Source of the DNA: Effusibacillus pohliae DSM 22757
GTDB lineage: Bacteria; Bacillota; Bacilli; Tumebacillales; Effusibacillaceae
Direction: 5' to 3'
NCBI RefSeq assembly: GCF_000376225.1
Contig: NZ_AQXL01000132.1
Coordinates: 62,001 to 126,000 of the forward strand
DNA length: 64,000 bases
Position numbers and translations under genes: made by a program. Shown here one piece after another: positions 39,183-48,521 of this stretch. The notes beneath the pieces were generated by a model. The model saw only the letters and a list, made by a program, of their open reading frames with translations, searched no databases and was not told where the DNA came from. Each line of letters starts with the position of its first letter. Within the stretch, counting starts at the first letter, position 1.

Positions 39183-39222
39183 CTGATCGAGCTGACACAC
39201 CACCGACCGAACGCTCGATCAG
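39183..39222. promoter_or_regulatory. Putative repressor site upstream of acyl-CoA dehydrogenase copy 2
   Basis: GACCGAACGCTCGATC (39205-39220) is an imperfect dyad that recurs upstream of fadF (13 of 16 positions). It overlaps a second, perfect inverted repeat CTGATCGAGC (39183-39192) / GCTCGATCAG (39213-39222). Such dyads are typical for TetR-type fatty acid regulators; the regulator itself is not in the window. Confidence 0.55.
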
Positions 39223-39251
39223 GTAAGATGGATAAAAAATCCGGATTCCGG

Positions 39252-39305
39252 TTTCTCTTTCTCCTATCCCTCTCGTTGTTTTTCTCTTCTCTGTTTTTTT
39301 CTCTA
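39252..39305. repeat. Polypyrimidine tract between crt and the acyl-CoA dehydrogenase genes
   Basis: Of 54 plus-strand bases here only about four are purines (runs such as TTTCTCTTTCTCC and TTTTTTTCTCT). The minus-strand transcript would be almost pure A and G. No gene or hairpin explains it. Confidence 0.7.
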
Positions 39306-39326
39306 TGTGCATGTGCGTGATGAAGT

Positions 39327-40109
39327 TTACTTCCCTTGAAACTTCGCCGGCCGTTTCTCGAGGAACGCCGTCATGCCTTCCAGCCGGTCTTCCGTGCCGA
39401 ACAGCGTGCCAAACACTTCCGATTCCAGCGCTAGCGCCCGCTCCAGATCCATGTTGATGCCTTCGTTCACCAGTTTTTTGCTGAACCGGACGGCAAACGG
39501 CCCTTTGGACAGCATTTTCGCCGCGATCTCCTGCGCCTTCGGCAACAGCTCAGCCGGTTCCACCACATGATTGACCAGACCGATTTGAGCAGCCCGTTCG
39601 GCAGTGATCATGTCGCCTGTCATCAGCAGCTCTTTCGCGATCCCCGGTCCCACCAGCCGCGGCAAGCGCTGCGTGCCGCCAAATCCGGCGACGATTCCCA
39701 GATTCACTTCCGGCTGCCCGAATTTTGCATGGGTGCTCGCAATCCGAATGTCGCACGCCATCGCCAGTTCGCATCCGCCGCCGAGCGCGAATCCGTTGAC
39801 TGCAGCGATGACCGGCTGCGGCATGCGCTCGATTTTGGAAAACACCGAGTTGCCAAACTGCGAAAATGCGCGCGCTTCCAGCGGCGTCTTGCCCTGCATT
39901 TCGGCGATGTCGGCGCCTGCCACGAACGCTTTTTCGCCCGCTCCGGTGAGGATCACCGCGCCAATCGACGCATCTTTCGCAATCGCGTCGACCAGTTCGG
40001 ACAGCTCCGTCAGCAAAGCGGAATTCAGCGCGTTGAGCGCTTTCGGGCGGTTCAGCGTGACGGTGGCGATCCCATCCTCGACGGCAAACAGCAGATGTTC
40101 AAAGTTCAT
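39327..40109 (-). CDS. crt: Enoyl-CoA hydratase / crotonase
   Basis: A 260-residue crotonase. The oxyanion-hole and active-site regions are [31 protein letters not shown] (first catalytic Glu) and [24 protein letters not shown] (second catalytic Glu). It adds water to crotonyl-CoA to give 3-hydroxybutyryl-CoA. Its start overlaps the hbd stop by four bases (ATGA), so the two are coupled. It takes crotonyl-CoA from Kal or from the acyl-CoA dehydrogenases towards acetyl-CoA. Confidence 0.93.
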   Translation of the reverse strand: MNFEHLLFAVEDGIATVTLNRPKALNALNSALLTELSELVDAIAKDASIGAVILTGAGEKAFVAGADIAEMQGKTPLEARAFSQFGNSVFSKIERMPQPVIAAVNGFALGGGCELAMACDIRIASTHAKFGQPEVNLGIVAGFGGTQRLPRLVGPGIAKELLMTGDMITAERAAQIGLVNHVVEPAELLPKAQEIAAKMLSKGPFAVRFSKKLVNEGINMDLERALALESEVFGTLFGTEDRLEGMTAFLEKRPAKFQGK

Positions 40110-40978
40110 CCCCTGTTCCCTCCCTGGTTTTCATATACGTAGAATCCGCGGCCCGTTTTTCTGCCCAGCCAGCCTGCCTTCACATACTTGCGGAGCAGCG
40201 GGCACGGCCGGTATTTCGAGTCGCCCAGCCCTTCATGCAGCACTTCCATGATCGCAAGGCAGGTGTCCAATCCGATAAAATCGGCCAGGGTCAGCGGCCC
40301 CATCGGGTGGTTCATGCCGAGCTTCATCACTTCATCGATCGCTTCCGGCGTCGCCACCCCTTCATAGACACAGTAGATCGCTTCGTTGATCATCGGCAGC
40401 AGGATCCGGTTCGAGACAAATCCCGGAAAATCGTTGACTTCCACCGGCACTTTGCCCAATTTTTTCGATAGATCTTCAATCGTACGGAACGTTTCGTCGC
40501 TCGTTGCGAGCCCCCGGATGACTTCAATCAGCTTCATCACCGGCACCGGGTTCATGAAGTGCATGCCGATGACCAATTCCGGCCGCTTGGTAACGGCCGC
40601 AATCTCCGTGATCGGCAGCGAAGACGTGTTGGTCGCGAGGATCGTTCCCGCCGGCGCAATGGCGTCCAGTTTGCGGAAAATATCGCACTTGATTTCCATG
40701 TTTTCGACTGCCGCTTCGATCACCAACTGCACATCGCCTGCGTCCGCCAGATCGGTCGACGGCCGGATGCGGCCGAGAACCGCCTGTTTCTCCGCTTCCG
40801 TCTTGCGGCCTTTCTCTACGTCACGCGACAAGTTTTTCGCGATCGTGTTCAGGCCGCGCTGCACAAATTCATCCTGCAGATCATTGAGAATCACTTCAAA
40901 ACCCGCCTGCGCGGCCACTTGCGCGATGCCGCTGCCCATTTGGCCGGCTCCGACAACCAGGATTTTTTGAATGTCCAT
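40106..40978 (-). CDS. hbd: 3-hydroxybutyryl-CoA dehydrogenase
   Basis: A 290-residue NAD-dependent dehydrogenase. Rossmann motif [19 protein letters not shown] is near the start, the catalytic pair is in [19 protein letters not shown] (His about residue 138), and the C-terminal domain begins [12 protein letters not shown] with [16 protein letters not shown]. It oxidises 3-hydroxybutyryl-CoA to acetoacetyl-CoA. AAGGAGGAGCG precedes the ATG. Gap to thl is 29 bases and crt overlaps its end, so thl-hbd-crt form one unit. Confidence 0.95.
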   Translation of the reverse strand: MDIQKILVVGAGQMGSGIAQVAAQAGFEVILNDLQDEFVQRGLNTIAKNLSRDVEKGRKTEAEKQAVLGRIRPSTDLADAGDVQLVIEAAVENMEIKCDIFRKLDAIAPAGTILATNTSSLPITEIAAVTKRPELVIGMHFMNPVPVMKLIEVIRGLATSDETFRTIEDLSKKLGKVPVEVNDFPGFVSNRILLPMINEAIYCVYEGVATPEAIDEVMKLGMNHPMGPLTLADFIGLDTCLAIMEVLHEGLGDSKYRPCPLLRKYVKAGWLGRKTGRGFYVYENQGGNRG

Positions 40979-41007
40979 GTCGCTCCTCCTTACTTGAATT
41001 GAACCGT

Positions 41008-42186
41008 TTACTCCACCCGCAGCAAAATCGCATCGCCCTGCGCAGCCCCGGAACAGATCGCTGCAATGCCGAGGCCGCCGCCGCGCCGCCGCAGCTCGTA
41101 GACGAGCGCACCGATAATCCGCGCGCCGCTTGCGCCGATCGGATGACCGAGTGCGATCGCGCCGCCGTTGACATTGACTTTTTCCTCGTCCCAGCCGATG
41201 ATTTTGCCCGATGTCAAGGTGACTGCGGCAAACGCCTCGTTCACTTCAAACAGGTCGATGCCGGACAGCTGATAGCCCGTTTTTTGCAGCAGTTTCTGAA
41301 TGGCAAGCGCCGGCGTGGTCGCGATGTACGGTGCCTCGGCCGCCACTTCCGCGTGTCCCAAGATTTTGGCCAGCGGCTGCTTGCCTTCCGCTTTCGCCCG
41401 CTCTTCCGACATCAGCACCAGGGCGGCAGCCCCGTCGTTCACGCCCGGCGCATTGCCGGCGGTAATCGTGCCGTCCTGCTTGAAAACGGGCGGCAGCGCA
41501 GCCAGTTTTTCCAACGAGGTGTCGCGGCGGGGCGCTTCATCGGTGTCGACCACCGTCGCACCTTTTTTGCCGGGCACTTCTACCGGCACGATCTCTTCCG
41601 CCATGCGGCCCGCCTCGATCGCCGCAATCGCCCGCTGATGGGAACGCAGCGCCCACGCATCCTGTGCTTCCCGTGTGATGCCGAATTCGGCGGCGACGAC
41701 CGAACCGTGCACCGCCATGTGCACATCGTGGAATGCGCAGCGCAGTCCGTCATAGATCATCAGATCGAGCAGCGGGCCATCTCCCATGCGCATTCCCCAA
41801 CGTCCGTTCGGGAGCGCGTAGGGCGCGTTTGACATCGACTCCATGCCGCCGGCGACCACAACGTCCGCGTCTCCGGAGCGAATGATCTGGTCGGCCAGCG
41901 TGACGGCGCGCATGCCGGACGCGCACACTTTGTTGATCGTTTCCGTCGGGGTCGACCACGGCAGCCCCGCCTTGACCGCCGCCTGCCGGGACGGAATCTG
42001 CCCGGCGCCGCCCTGCAGCACCATGCCCATCAGCACTTCCTCGACCTGGTCAGGTGACACGCCGGCCCGCTCCAACGCACCGCGGATCGCCACCGCTCCC
42101 AGCTCAACTGCCGACAGCGGTGCCAGAGCCCCGCCAAACCGCCCAAACGGCGTCCTCGCCGCACTCACAATCACCGTATTACGCAT
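41008..42186 (-). CDS. thl: Acetyl-CoA C-acetyltransferase (thiolase)
   Basis: A 392-residue thiolase that splits acetoacetyl-CoA into two acetyl-CoA (or condenses them). The nucleophilic Cys is in [12 protein letters not shown] (about residue 88), with [19 protein letters not shown] and the second Cys in [15 protein letters not shown] at 42186 follows GGGAGGTATTG; the upstream extension lies in the structured gap after fadF. First of the thl-hbd-crt genes. Confidence 0.95.
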   Translation of the reverse strand: MRNTVIVSAARTPFGRFGGALAPLSAVELGAVAIRGALERAGVSPDQVEEVLMGMVLQGGAGQIPSRQAAVKAGLPWSTPTETINKVCASGMRAVTLADQIIRSGDADVVVAGGMESMSNAPYALPNGRWGMRMGDGPLLDLMIYDGLRCAFHDVHMAVHGSVVAAEFGITREAQDAWALRSHQRAIAAIEAGRMAEEIVPVEVPGKKGATVVDTDEAPRRDTSLEKLAALPPVFKQDGTITAGNAPGVNDGAAALVLMSEERAKAEGKQPLAKILGHAEVAAEAPYIATTPALAIQKLLQKTGYQLSGIDLFEVNEAFAAVTLTSGKIIGWDEEKVNVNGGAIALGHPIGASGARIIGALVYELRRRGGGLGIAAICSGAAQGDAILLRVE

Positions 42187-42207
42187 TTCAATACCTCCCA
42201 CACGCCA

Positions 42208-42353
42208 CCACCAAAGCAAACCGATTTTCGCAGCTGATTCCCACGCTCTAGAAGCGGATCGCCCTGAACATAAGTAACGACGAGCGATCCATCTTCGCAG
42301 CTTATTCCGGCTCCTTTGGTGGGGACCCATATATCCCCGCGGGTTACACGCGG
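42208..42353 (-). other. Structured 150-base gap between fadF and thl
   Basis: This gap shows nested symmetry: CCACCAAAG (42208-42216) with CTTTGGTGG (42314-42322), GGATCGC (42256-42262) with GCGATCC (42284-42290), a near-exact 15-base direct repeat TTCGCAGCTKATTCC (42227-42241 and 42294-42308), and CCGCG/CGCGG (42337-42353). No recognised riboswitch. An in-frame peptide (61 aa, 42171-42356) has no convincing ribosome site and I do not call it. Confidence 0.5.
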
Positions 42354-42361
42354 CACAGGCC

Positions 42362-44386
42362 TTAAGCCACTGACATGTCAAGCAATTCCACCACGTCGTA
42401 GGTGTTGATACTGTCTTCGACGCCTTTCGCTTTCGTGCCGTCAATCATCATCGTCATGCAGAACGGACATGCGGTGCCGATCGCGGTGCAGCCGGTTTCC
42501 AGCGCCTGCTCCGTCCGCAGCACGTTGATCCGGTCGGTGCCTTTCAATTCTTCCTTCCAGAACGAGCCGCCGCCTGCCCCGCAGCACATGCCGCGCTCTT
42601 TGTTGCGCTCCATCTCCACCACTTTCACACCCGGAATCTTTTCCAGGATATAGCGGGGCGCCGAATAAATGCCGTTGTAACGGCCCAGGTAGCAGGAGTC
42701 GTGATAGGTGATGATCTCGTTCACTTCCTTCGTCGGCACCAGCTTCCCTTCGTCGATCAGCCGCGCCAGCAGTTCGGTCGCGTGGATCACCTCGACCCCC
42801 TCCAGACCAAATTCTGGATACTCGTTTTTGAATGTGTTATACGCGTGCGGATCGGTGGTTACGATCTTCTTTACGTTATATGCTTTGAAAATTTCAACAT
42901 TCGCTTCCGCCAACGCCTGGAACAGGAACTCGTTGCCCAGTCTGCGCGCGGAATCCCCGTCGCTTTCCTCTTCTTTCCCGAGGATCGCGAAGTCGACGCC
43001 CGCTTTGTTCAGCAAATTGACAAACGCGCGGGCGATTTTCTGGTTGCGCGAGTCAAACGAACAGGCCGATCCCACATAGTACAGATACTCCACTTGTCCG
43101 TCGACTTCCGCCATGGTGCGCACGTCCAGGTCTTTTGCCCAGTCGGCGCGGGTGTTGCGGTTTTGGCCCCACTCGTTCGACTGGCGCTCGAGGTTTTGGA
43201 ACGCGCGGTTGATTTCCGCGTTCGCTTTTCCTTCCGTCAGCACCATCCAGCGCCGCAGGTCGATGATTTTGTCGACATGCTCGTTGTACACCGGGCACGC
43301 CTCTTCACACGCACGGCAGGTGGTGCAGGCCCAGATCTCGTCTTCGCTGTACACGTTGCCCATCAGCATCGGCAGTTCTTCCGCCTCGGCCGAAGCCGCG
43401 ACTTCCAGATTTGCACCCGGCACGCCAGTTGCTGCAGCCATTTTTTGCGCCAGGAAGCGGTCGCCTACTTCTGTCAGGTGGTCGCGCATTTTCAGGATCA
43501 GGTACTTGGGAGACAGCGGCTTGCCGCTCAATGTCGCCGGACAGTTGACATGGCAGCGTCCGCACTCGGTGCAGGCATATCCGTCCAGCAATTGCTTCCA
43601 GGTAAACTGGTCGATCCGGCCGACGCCGAACTCCTCAACCGACTCGTCTGACAGATCGAGCGTGCGCAGCCGACCGTGCGGCGTCAGCCGCCGGAAGTAC
43701 GTATTGATTCCCGCCGCAATCATGTGCAAATGCTTGGAACGCGGAATAAAAATCAGGAATCCGAACAAAATCGCCAGATGCGCCCAAACAAAGATCTCCT
43801 TGAATACGCGAAGCACTGTTTCATTGCCGCCGGCAAAAACGCCGCCCAACCAGGATGCCACTGGCGACACCCAACCGGGGTCTTTGCCGGTGATCGCCAC
43901 TTCCAGCCCCATCACGGTCAGGTCGGTGACCACAAGACCGCCGATCAGCCCGAGAATGATGTACGCTTCCGCCGTTTGGTCGAGCCGCATCGGCCGCCAG
44001 AAATAGCGCCGGCCGGCCGCAATCAGAATCGCCACCAACACCAGCAGGGAGAACAGTTCATGCACAAACACGAACCAGTTGGCCTGCCCGATCCACGGCA
44101 GGTGGCCGCCGAAAATGTGATGGGCCACAAACTCCAACGTGCCGAATGACAGGACGATAAATCCCCAGAAGATGAAGAAATGGCCGAGACCTGCCGGCTC
44201 AGCAAGTACTTTCGCCTGGCCGAACACATCCCGGAAGATCGAGCGGATCCGCTCATCCTGATTGTCCGGCCGCGATTCCGGCCGTCCGAGCATCAGATAT
44301 TGGTATTTGCGATACAGCGCAGTCCAGAACAGGTAGATGGACACGCCGGCAACCGCCAGAAACAAAAGGATGCGAACCAGTTCCAC
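42362..44386 (-). CDS. fadF: Membrane iron-sulfur ETF:(methyl)menaquinone oxidoreductase, FadF/YwjF type
   Basis: A 674-residue protein. Residues 1-230 hold about six membrane helices of the NarI-like cytochrome b type. Two ferredoxin-like clusters follow: [12 protein letters not shown] (272-283) and [12 protein letters not shown] (354-365). Then come two CCG domains, the second with [10 protein letters not shown] and [12 protein letters not shown]. This DUF224/HdrD-like family is thought to pass electrons from ETF, reduced by acyl-CoA dehydrogenases, to menaquinone. GTG start at 44386 behind AAGGAGTGAAAAG. In Bacillus fadF also neighbours acdA and rpoE. A shared dyad lies in its upstream region. 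ETF genes are not in the window. Confidence 0.9.
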   Translation of the reverse strand: MELVRILLFLAVAGVSIYLFWTALYRKYQYLMLGRPESRPDNQDERIRSIFRDVFGQAKVLAEPAGLGHFFIFWGFIVLSFGTLEFVAHHIFGGHLPWIGQANWFVFVHELFSLLVLVAILIAAGRRYFWRPMRLDQTAEAYIILGLIGGLVVTDLTVMGLEVAITGKDPGWVSPVASWLGGVFAGGNETVLRVFKEIFVWAHLAILFGFLIFIPRSKHLHMIAAGINTYFRRLTPHGRLRTLDLSDESVEEFGVGRIDQFTWKQLLDGYACTECGRCHVNCPATLSGKPLSPKYLILKMRDHLTEVGDRFLAQKMAAATGVPGANLEVAASAEAEELPMLMGNVYSEDEIWACTTCRACEEACPVYNEHVDKIIDLRRWMVLTEGKANAEINRAFQNLERQSNEWGQNRNTRADWAKDLDVRTMAEVDGQVEYLYYVGSACSFDSRNQKIARAFVNLLNKAGVDFAILGKEEESDGDSARRLGNEFLFQALAEANVEIFKAYNVKKIVTTDPHAYNTFKNEYPEFGLEGVEVIHATELLARLIDEGKLVPTKEVNEIITYHDSCYLGRYNGIYSAPRYILEKIPGVKVVEMERNKERGMCCGAGGGSFWKEELKGTDRINVLRTEQALETGCTAIGTACPFCMTMMIDGTKAKGVEDSINTYDVVELLDMSVA

Positions 44387-44443
44387 ATCTTTTCACTCCT
44401 TCTGATTTGGATTAAAAATAAACCTCGATCATTCCATGCCACG

Positions 44444-44459
44444 AATCAAACGTTCGGTC
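44444..44459 (-). promoter_or_regulatory. Putative repressor site upstream of fadF
   Basis: Minus strand GACCGAACGTTTGATT matches 13 of 16 positions of the dyad upstream of acyl-CoA dehydrogenase copy 2 (39205-39220). It lies about 60 bases before the fadF start. A common fatty-acid or lysine-responsive regulator is inferred. Confidence 0.55.
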
Positions 44460-44485
44460 GATTCCCAATAAAAAAATAGAATCTC

Positions 44486-44512
44486 CTAGTAATACATATA
44501 CCGCATTACTAG
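44486..44512. repeat. Inverted repeat in the kamE-fadF gap
   Basis: CTAGTAAT (44486-44493) and ATTACTAG (44505-44512) are perfect arms around 11 bases. A seven-T run appears on the minus strand, but ten bases past the stem. It could be an operator for fadF or a poor terminator for the kam operon. Confidence 0.45.
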
Positions 44513-44527
44513 AAGATTTGCGAACGG

Positions 44528-44546
44528 AAAAATGAATGCCCATTCA
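44528..44546 (-). terminator. Weak terminator after kamE
   Basis: TGAAT (44533-44537), loop GCCC, ATTCA (44542-44546), then on the minus strand five T residues. The stem is short, so read-through into fadF is possible. Confidence 0.4.
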
Positions 44547-44590
44547 GGATTTTGCCCCGCGGATGCGGCTGCATCGCCTTATAATCCGTC

Positions 44591-45343
44591 TTACGAAGTT
44601 TTTCGCAATCTTTGCGCCAATTCCTGAACGATGAACGAAGCCACATCGGGCGCCAGCGTTCCCGGACCGAAACCGGCGTCATAGCCCAATTCCAGCGCCA
44701 GTTCATGCGAGATGCGCGGTCCGCCGCAGACCAGCACGACTTTCGAGCGCATCCCTTCCGCTTCCAGCAGATCGACCAACCTCGTCAAGTTCGGCAAGTG
44801 GACATCCTTCTGCGTCACCACCTGCGATACCAGAATCGCGTCGGCGTTCAGCTCGATCGCCTTGGCAAGCAGTTCCTCATTTTCCACCTGCGCTCCCAGG
44901 TTGTACGCGTCAATCATCGGATAGCGCTCCAGCCCATACTCGCCGGCGTACCCTTTCATGTTCATGATTGCGTCGATCCCCACCGTGTGCGCGTCCGTTC
45001 CGGTGCAGGCGCCGATCACCACGATCTTGCGGCCGATATGCGTCTGGATATACTCGTTGATTTCCTTAAAATTCATCCGTTTTGCTTTTGCCTTCACTAC
45101 CTTGATTTGCGTCACGTCCACCGTGTGGCGGCACTTCCCGAACAGCACGAAAAACGTAACGCCTTCCCCGATATCAGCGGCGTGCACCACCTGCGGCTCA
45201 GCCAGTCCCATTTTCACGGCAAGCTGGCGGGCTGCTTCCTTTGCTTCGTCCCCATAAGGGATCGGCAGCGAAAAACTGAGCTGCACCATCCCGTCATCCA
45301 GCGTATCACCGTATGGACGTATCCGCGTCAGGTCCGCTTTCAT
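44591..45343 (-). CDS. kamE: Lysine 5,6-aminomutase, B12-binding beta subunit
   Basis: A 250-residue subunit with the cobalamin motif DAHTVG (residues 118-123 region, His about 119) and the nearby Lys in MNMKGYAGEYG (about residue 130) that in characterised KamE binds PLP. The first 100 residues are the dimerisation domain (KMGLAEPQVVHAADIGEGVTFF). With KamD it moves the 6-amino group of beta-lysine to carbon 5, giving 3,5-diaminohexanoate. It overlaps kamD by four bases (ATGA). Last gene of the kam operon. Confidence 0.95.
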   Translation of the reverse strand: MKADLTRIRPYGDTLDDGMVQLSFSLPIPYGDEAKEAARQLAVKMGLAEPQVVHAADIGEGVTFFVLFGKCRHTVDVTQIKVVKAKAKRMNFKEINEYIQTHIGRKIVVIGACTGTDAHTVGIDAIMNMKGYAGEYGLERYPMIDAYNLGAQVENEELLAKAIELNADAILVSQVVTQKDVHLPNLTRLVDLLEAEGMRSKVVLVCGGPRISHELALELGYDAGFGPGTLAPDVASFIVQELAQRLRKTS

Positions 45344-46914
45344 GCAGACTCCTCCTTCGCCAGGTGCAATTCCTGCCGCAGCAGTTCCTCGATCGGGTTG
45401 TAGTAGCTGTCCGCCCGCTCGAAAACACCCTCCAGCCCCTTACCGCCGGTCGGGGTCCGCTTCACATCGGCAAACACGCCTTTCGCCAGCGCGGCAAACA
45501 GCCCGATCGATCGAATTTCCTCCAGCAGTCCGGTTGCTTCCGCCAGCACCTGTTGCGCCCGCCGGGCGATGATCCCGTCTTTTTTGAACTCGATCTCATC
45601 CTGCAGATGGCGCGCATTGGTAAAAATATACTTGGCCGCTTCGATCGACAGGTGTCGCTCGTGGATCAGCGGCGTATGAATCGCCTCGGTCATCATGCCC
45701 AACAGTTGAATGCCCTGGCCAGTCATGATGCCGACCATGTTAAACAGTGCATCCTGTACGTGGCCGCGGAAAATATTGCCTGTCATATGCTTGGTTGGCG
45801 GCATATACTTCAGCGGCGCCCGCGGAAAAATCTCCCGCGCCATCTGCGCCTGCGCCAGTTCTAGCAGAAACCCGTCCTCAAGATCGGGGTTCATCTCGAA
45901 CGCGTGGCCAAGCCCCATCTGTTCTTCCGGCATCCCCGCCCGAAACGCAAGCTGTTCGTTGATAAACTGGGAAGCCAGCACCGTATGGGCCGCCTCTACG
46001 GCATCAGCCGTCGTCAGATAGTTATCCTCCCCGGTGTTGATGATCACGCCCGCATACGCGTTGATCATCCGCGAAAAATTCTGGTCGACCAGCGTCCGCT
46101 GCATGTTGATGTCACGGAACAAAATGCCGTACAAAGCGTCATTCAGCATCACGTCCAGCCGCTCGAGCGCTCCCATCGCGGCGATCTCCGGCATGCACAG
46201 CCCGGAACAATAGTTGCAAAGCCGGATGTACCTCCCCAGTTCCTCGCCGACCTCATCCAATGCCTGGCGCATAATCTGAAAATTGGCCTGGGTGGCATAC
46301 GTTCCCCCAAATCCTTCCGTCGTCGGACCGTACGGAACATAGTCCAGCAGCGACTGTCCCGTCGAGCGGATGACAGCGATGATATCCGCCCCCTGCCGGG
46401 CGGCTGCCCGCGCCTGCACCACGTCCTCATAGATGTTGCCGCTTGCCACGATCACGTACAGGTACGGCTGCGGGCGATCGCCGTATTTTTCGATCAGCTG
46501 CTCGCGCCGGCGGCGGTTTTCGCGAATCCGCCGCAAAGCGGCATGCGCCAGTTCGGCCGCTTTTTCCCGAATCTTCGCTTCCGGAGCCTGCTCTGTCTCA
46601 AACAGGTTCAAGCTGCCGCTGGCGACCGCTTCCCCCACTTCCTGCACGCTCCAGCCCGTTTGCAGCAGCGCATTGGCCAGCGGACGGGCCACCCCTTCCG
46701 GCAGCCGGCCTTGTTCTTTCACATGATCGACCACCACATTCGGCAGCGGCACCCCGTCCGCATCAACGCCGTCCAGTCCGAACAGCCGGAGCACGGTCCG
46801 CTCCACCGCAACCGTCGTGCGCCGCTCGATAAACCGCACCACGTCGTCCGCAATCGCGGACGCGGCGCGGCGCGCGCGATCGATCATGTTCGAATCGAGA
46901 TGCAATTTGCTCAT
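45340..46914 (-). CDS. kamD: Lysine 5,6-aminomutase, alpha subunit
   Basis: A 524-residue catalytic subunit that matches KamD length and pattern: VVASGNIYEDVVQARAAARQGADIIAVIRSTGQSLLDYVPYG, ATQANFQIMRQALDEV, NYCSGLCMPEIAAMGALERLDVMLNDALYGILFRDINMQR, PTKHMTGNIFRGH. It forms the TIM barrel that holds PLP and substrate over the B12 of KamE. ATG at 46914 follows GGAGGGGAGGACGC; a longer ORF to 47157 overlaps kamC. Start and stop both overlap neighbours by four bases, so KamC, KamD and KamE are made in fixed proportion. Confidence 0.96.
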   Translation of the reverse strand: MSKLHLDSNMIDRARRAASAIADDVVRFIERRTTVAVERTVLRLFGLDGVDADGVPLPNVVVDHVKEQGRLPEGVARPLANALLQTGWSVQEVGEAVASGSLNLFETEQAPEAKIREKAAELAHAALRRIRENRRRREQLIEKYGDRPQPYLYVIVASGNIYEDVVQARAAARQGADIIAVIRSTGQSLLDYVPYGPTTEGFGGTYATQANFQIMRQALDEVGEELGRYIRLCNYCSGLCMPEIAAMGALERLDVMLNDALYGILFRDINMQRTLVDQNFSRMINAYAGVIINTGEDNYLTTADAVEAAHTVLASQFINEQLAFRAGMPEEQMGLGHAFEMNPDLEDGFLLELAQAQMAREIFPRAPLKYMPPTKHMTGNIFRGHVQDALFNMVGIMTGQGIQLLGMMTEAIHTPLIHERHLSIEAAKYIFTNARHLQDEIEFKKDGIIARRAQQVLAEATGLLEEIRSIGLFAALAKGVFADVKRTPTGGKGLEGVFERADSYYNPIEELLRQELHLAKEESA

Positions 46915-48521
46915 GTGCGTCCTCCCCTCCTGTTGCAATCCGCTTCTATCGCAGAGAGCCATTCCCGCGAGCGGGCGATGATCTCCGGCGGCAGTCCCAT
47001 TGTTTCGGCAATGGACAAGGATTCCCATTGCACGGAGGCAGAGTCGGCCGGGACGATCCGGTGGTCGGACAGGCCGGCCACTCGCCAGCGCAGCATCCCT
47101 TCTGCCGCCGCCACTTCCGCAACTCCGGCATAATGAGTGGCAAACAGCACGATCCACTCCGACCCATGCAAAAATCGGGTCAGTCCAACCGCCAACGCCT
47201 CCCCCTCCATCGGGTTGGTGGCACGTCCCACCTCATCCAGCAACAGCAGCACTCTGTCTGGGCGTTGAACGACCGTAGGTCGCCCAAGCGGGCCCAGTAT
47301 ATCCGCTAGACGCGAGATCTCGCCGCCGAATGTGGACAGTCCATTTTCCATCGACTGCGGATCTCCCCCGACGAACCGAACCCGGTCGACCGGCTGAAAC
47401 CAGAACGCCTCGGCCGGCACCGGCATCCCGTGCTGTGCCAGCGCCTGCAGCAACCCGGCGGTCCGCAGGGCAACCGTCTTCCCGCCCATGTTCGGTCCGG
47501 TGAGAACCGTTACTCCTTCTGCGAGTGAAAAGGATACGGGGGTCACCTGCCGGCCTTTTTGCCGCAGCGTGTCCGCCAGTAGCGGGTGGAAGCCGTTTTT
47601 CATCTCCCAGCGCCCTTCCGACCAAATCGGAAACGACCAACCAAGCCGCTGGGCCGTCAGGATGCAGCTGACAAGCCAATCCAATCGTCCCCATGCAGCT
47701 TCACATCCGCGGAACCGATCGATGAAAAGCGCCAACTGGCGGGTCAATGTTTCCAACAACGCTTGTTCGCGATCCTCCTCCATCTCCGCCACCTGCTCCA
47801 GTTCCTGCAGCAAAGCCAGCACAGACGCCCGATCCTGTACGCGAAATATCACTTCCCACGAGGTTTCTCCCTGCAGCAAGAGATCCTCATCCGCCCGCGC
47901 CCGTTCAACCGCTTGCCGGTCATCCCGCGGCCAGATATATTCGCGCTCCTGGTTCGGCAATCGGCCGTAGCGGGTACGGAGTTCTTCGTGCTGCCGCTTC
48001 CTTGCCCGATCGATTCGATGCTGCAACTGCCGCTTCCGCAACCGCAGCTCCCGCAGGACAGGATCATAGGCATCATCCAGCGAGAAAGTCGGCGTCCATT
48101 CCGGCTGCGGATTCAAAATGCGCAACGCCGCATCCCAATCGACATCCGGCCACCATCGGAAGCGCGTTGTCGCGCGCACGATCTGATCGAGCAACCGTCC
48201 CTTCCACACCCACTGTTTCCATTTGAACAGCTCCCCCGTCTGCAATGTCGCACCGGCCTCCGTCTGCTGAAAAAGCGGTGCGATCGAGCGGAGCGTCACC
48301 AGCAGCTGCTGCAGCCGGTCCGCCCAGTCAGCATCCTGCAGGGCGGTTTGCAATTGTGCAAGATCGTCCCGATCCGCTTGCCACCGGTCGGCCTCCGCCG
48401 GCAGATACGGGCGGAGCCGCGCCCGGTAAGCGTTCCCGAGTTCGGACATCGGCTGAAACAGGTTCCACGCGTAGTCCCATGCCAGATGTTCCCGTGTTTC
48501 CCGATCCAGAAACTCTCTCAC
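46911..48521 (-). CDS. kamC: MutS-like ATPase, probable lysine 5,6-aminomutase reactivase subunit KamC
   Basis: A 536-residue protein with a C-terminal MutS-type ABC ATPase: Walker A TGPNMGGKTVAL, signature loop GLSTFGGEISRLADIL, Walker B LLLLDEVGRATNP, and ATHYAGV with the switch His. The N-terminal 300 residues are helical and charged, without a mismatch-recognition domain. It is not MutS or MutS2. MutS-like proteins beside kamDE in clostridial clusters are named KamC and thought to reactivate the mutase after B12 damage; this is family knowledge, not shown by sequence. GTG at 48521 overlaps the kamB stop (GTGA) and has GGGGGG upstream. Confidence 0.85.
   Translation of the reverse strand: MREFLDRETREHLAWDYAWNLFQPMSELGNAYRARLRPYLPAEADRWQADRDDLAQLQTALQDADWADRLQQLLVTLRSIAPLFQQTEAGATLQTGELFKWKQWVWKGRLLDQIVRATTRFRWWPDVDWDAALRILNPQPEWTPTFSLDDAYDPVLRELRLRKRQLQHRIDRARKRQHEELRTRYGRLPNQEREYIWPRDDRQAVERARADEDLLLQGETSWEVIFRVQDRASVLALLQELEQVAEMEEDREQALLETLTRQLALFIDRFRGCEAAWGRLDWLVSCILTAQRLGWSFPIWSEGRWEMKNGFHPLLADTLRQKGRQVTPVSFSLAEGVTVLTGPNMGGKTVALRTAGLLQALAQHGMPVPAEAFWFQPVDRVRFVGGDPQSMENGLSTFGGEISRLADILGPLGRPTVVQRPDRVLLLLDEVGRATNPMEGEALAVGLTRFLHGSEWIVLFATHYAGVAEVAAAEGMLRWRVAGLSDHRIVPADSASVQWESLSIAETMGLPPEIIARSREWLSAIEADCNRRGGRT

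Noticed and set aside
42171-42356. A 61-residue protein between fadF and thl
   Set aside because: Its start has no convincing ribosome site and it overlaps the thl start region; nested repeats explain the gap better, though a decayed gene is not excluded.
46911-48521. DNA mismatch repair protein MutS or MutS2
   Set aside because: Only the ATPase domain is MutS-like; there are no mismatch-recognition or Smr domains, and the four-base overlaps with kamB and kamD point to the aminomutase reactivase.
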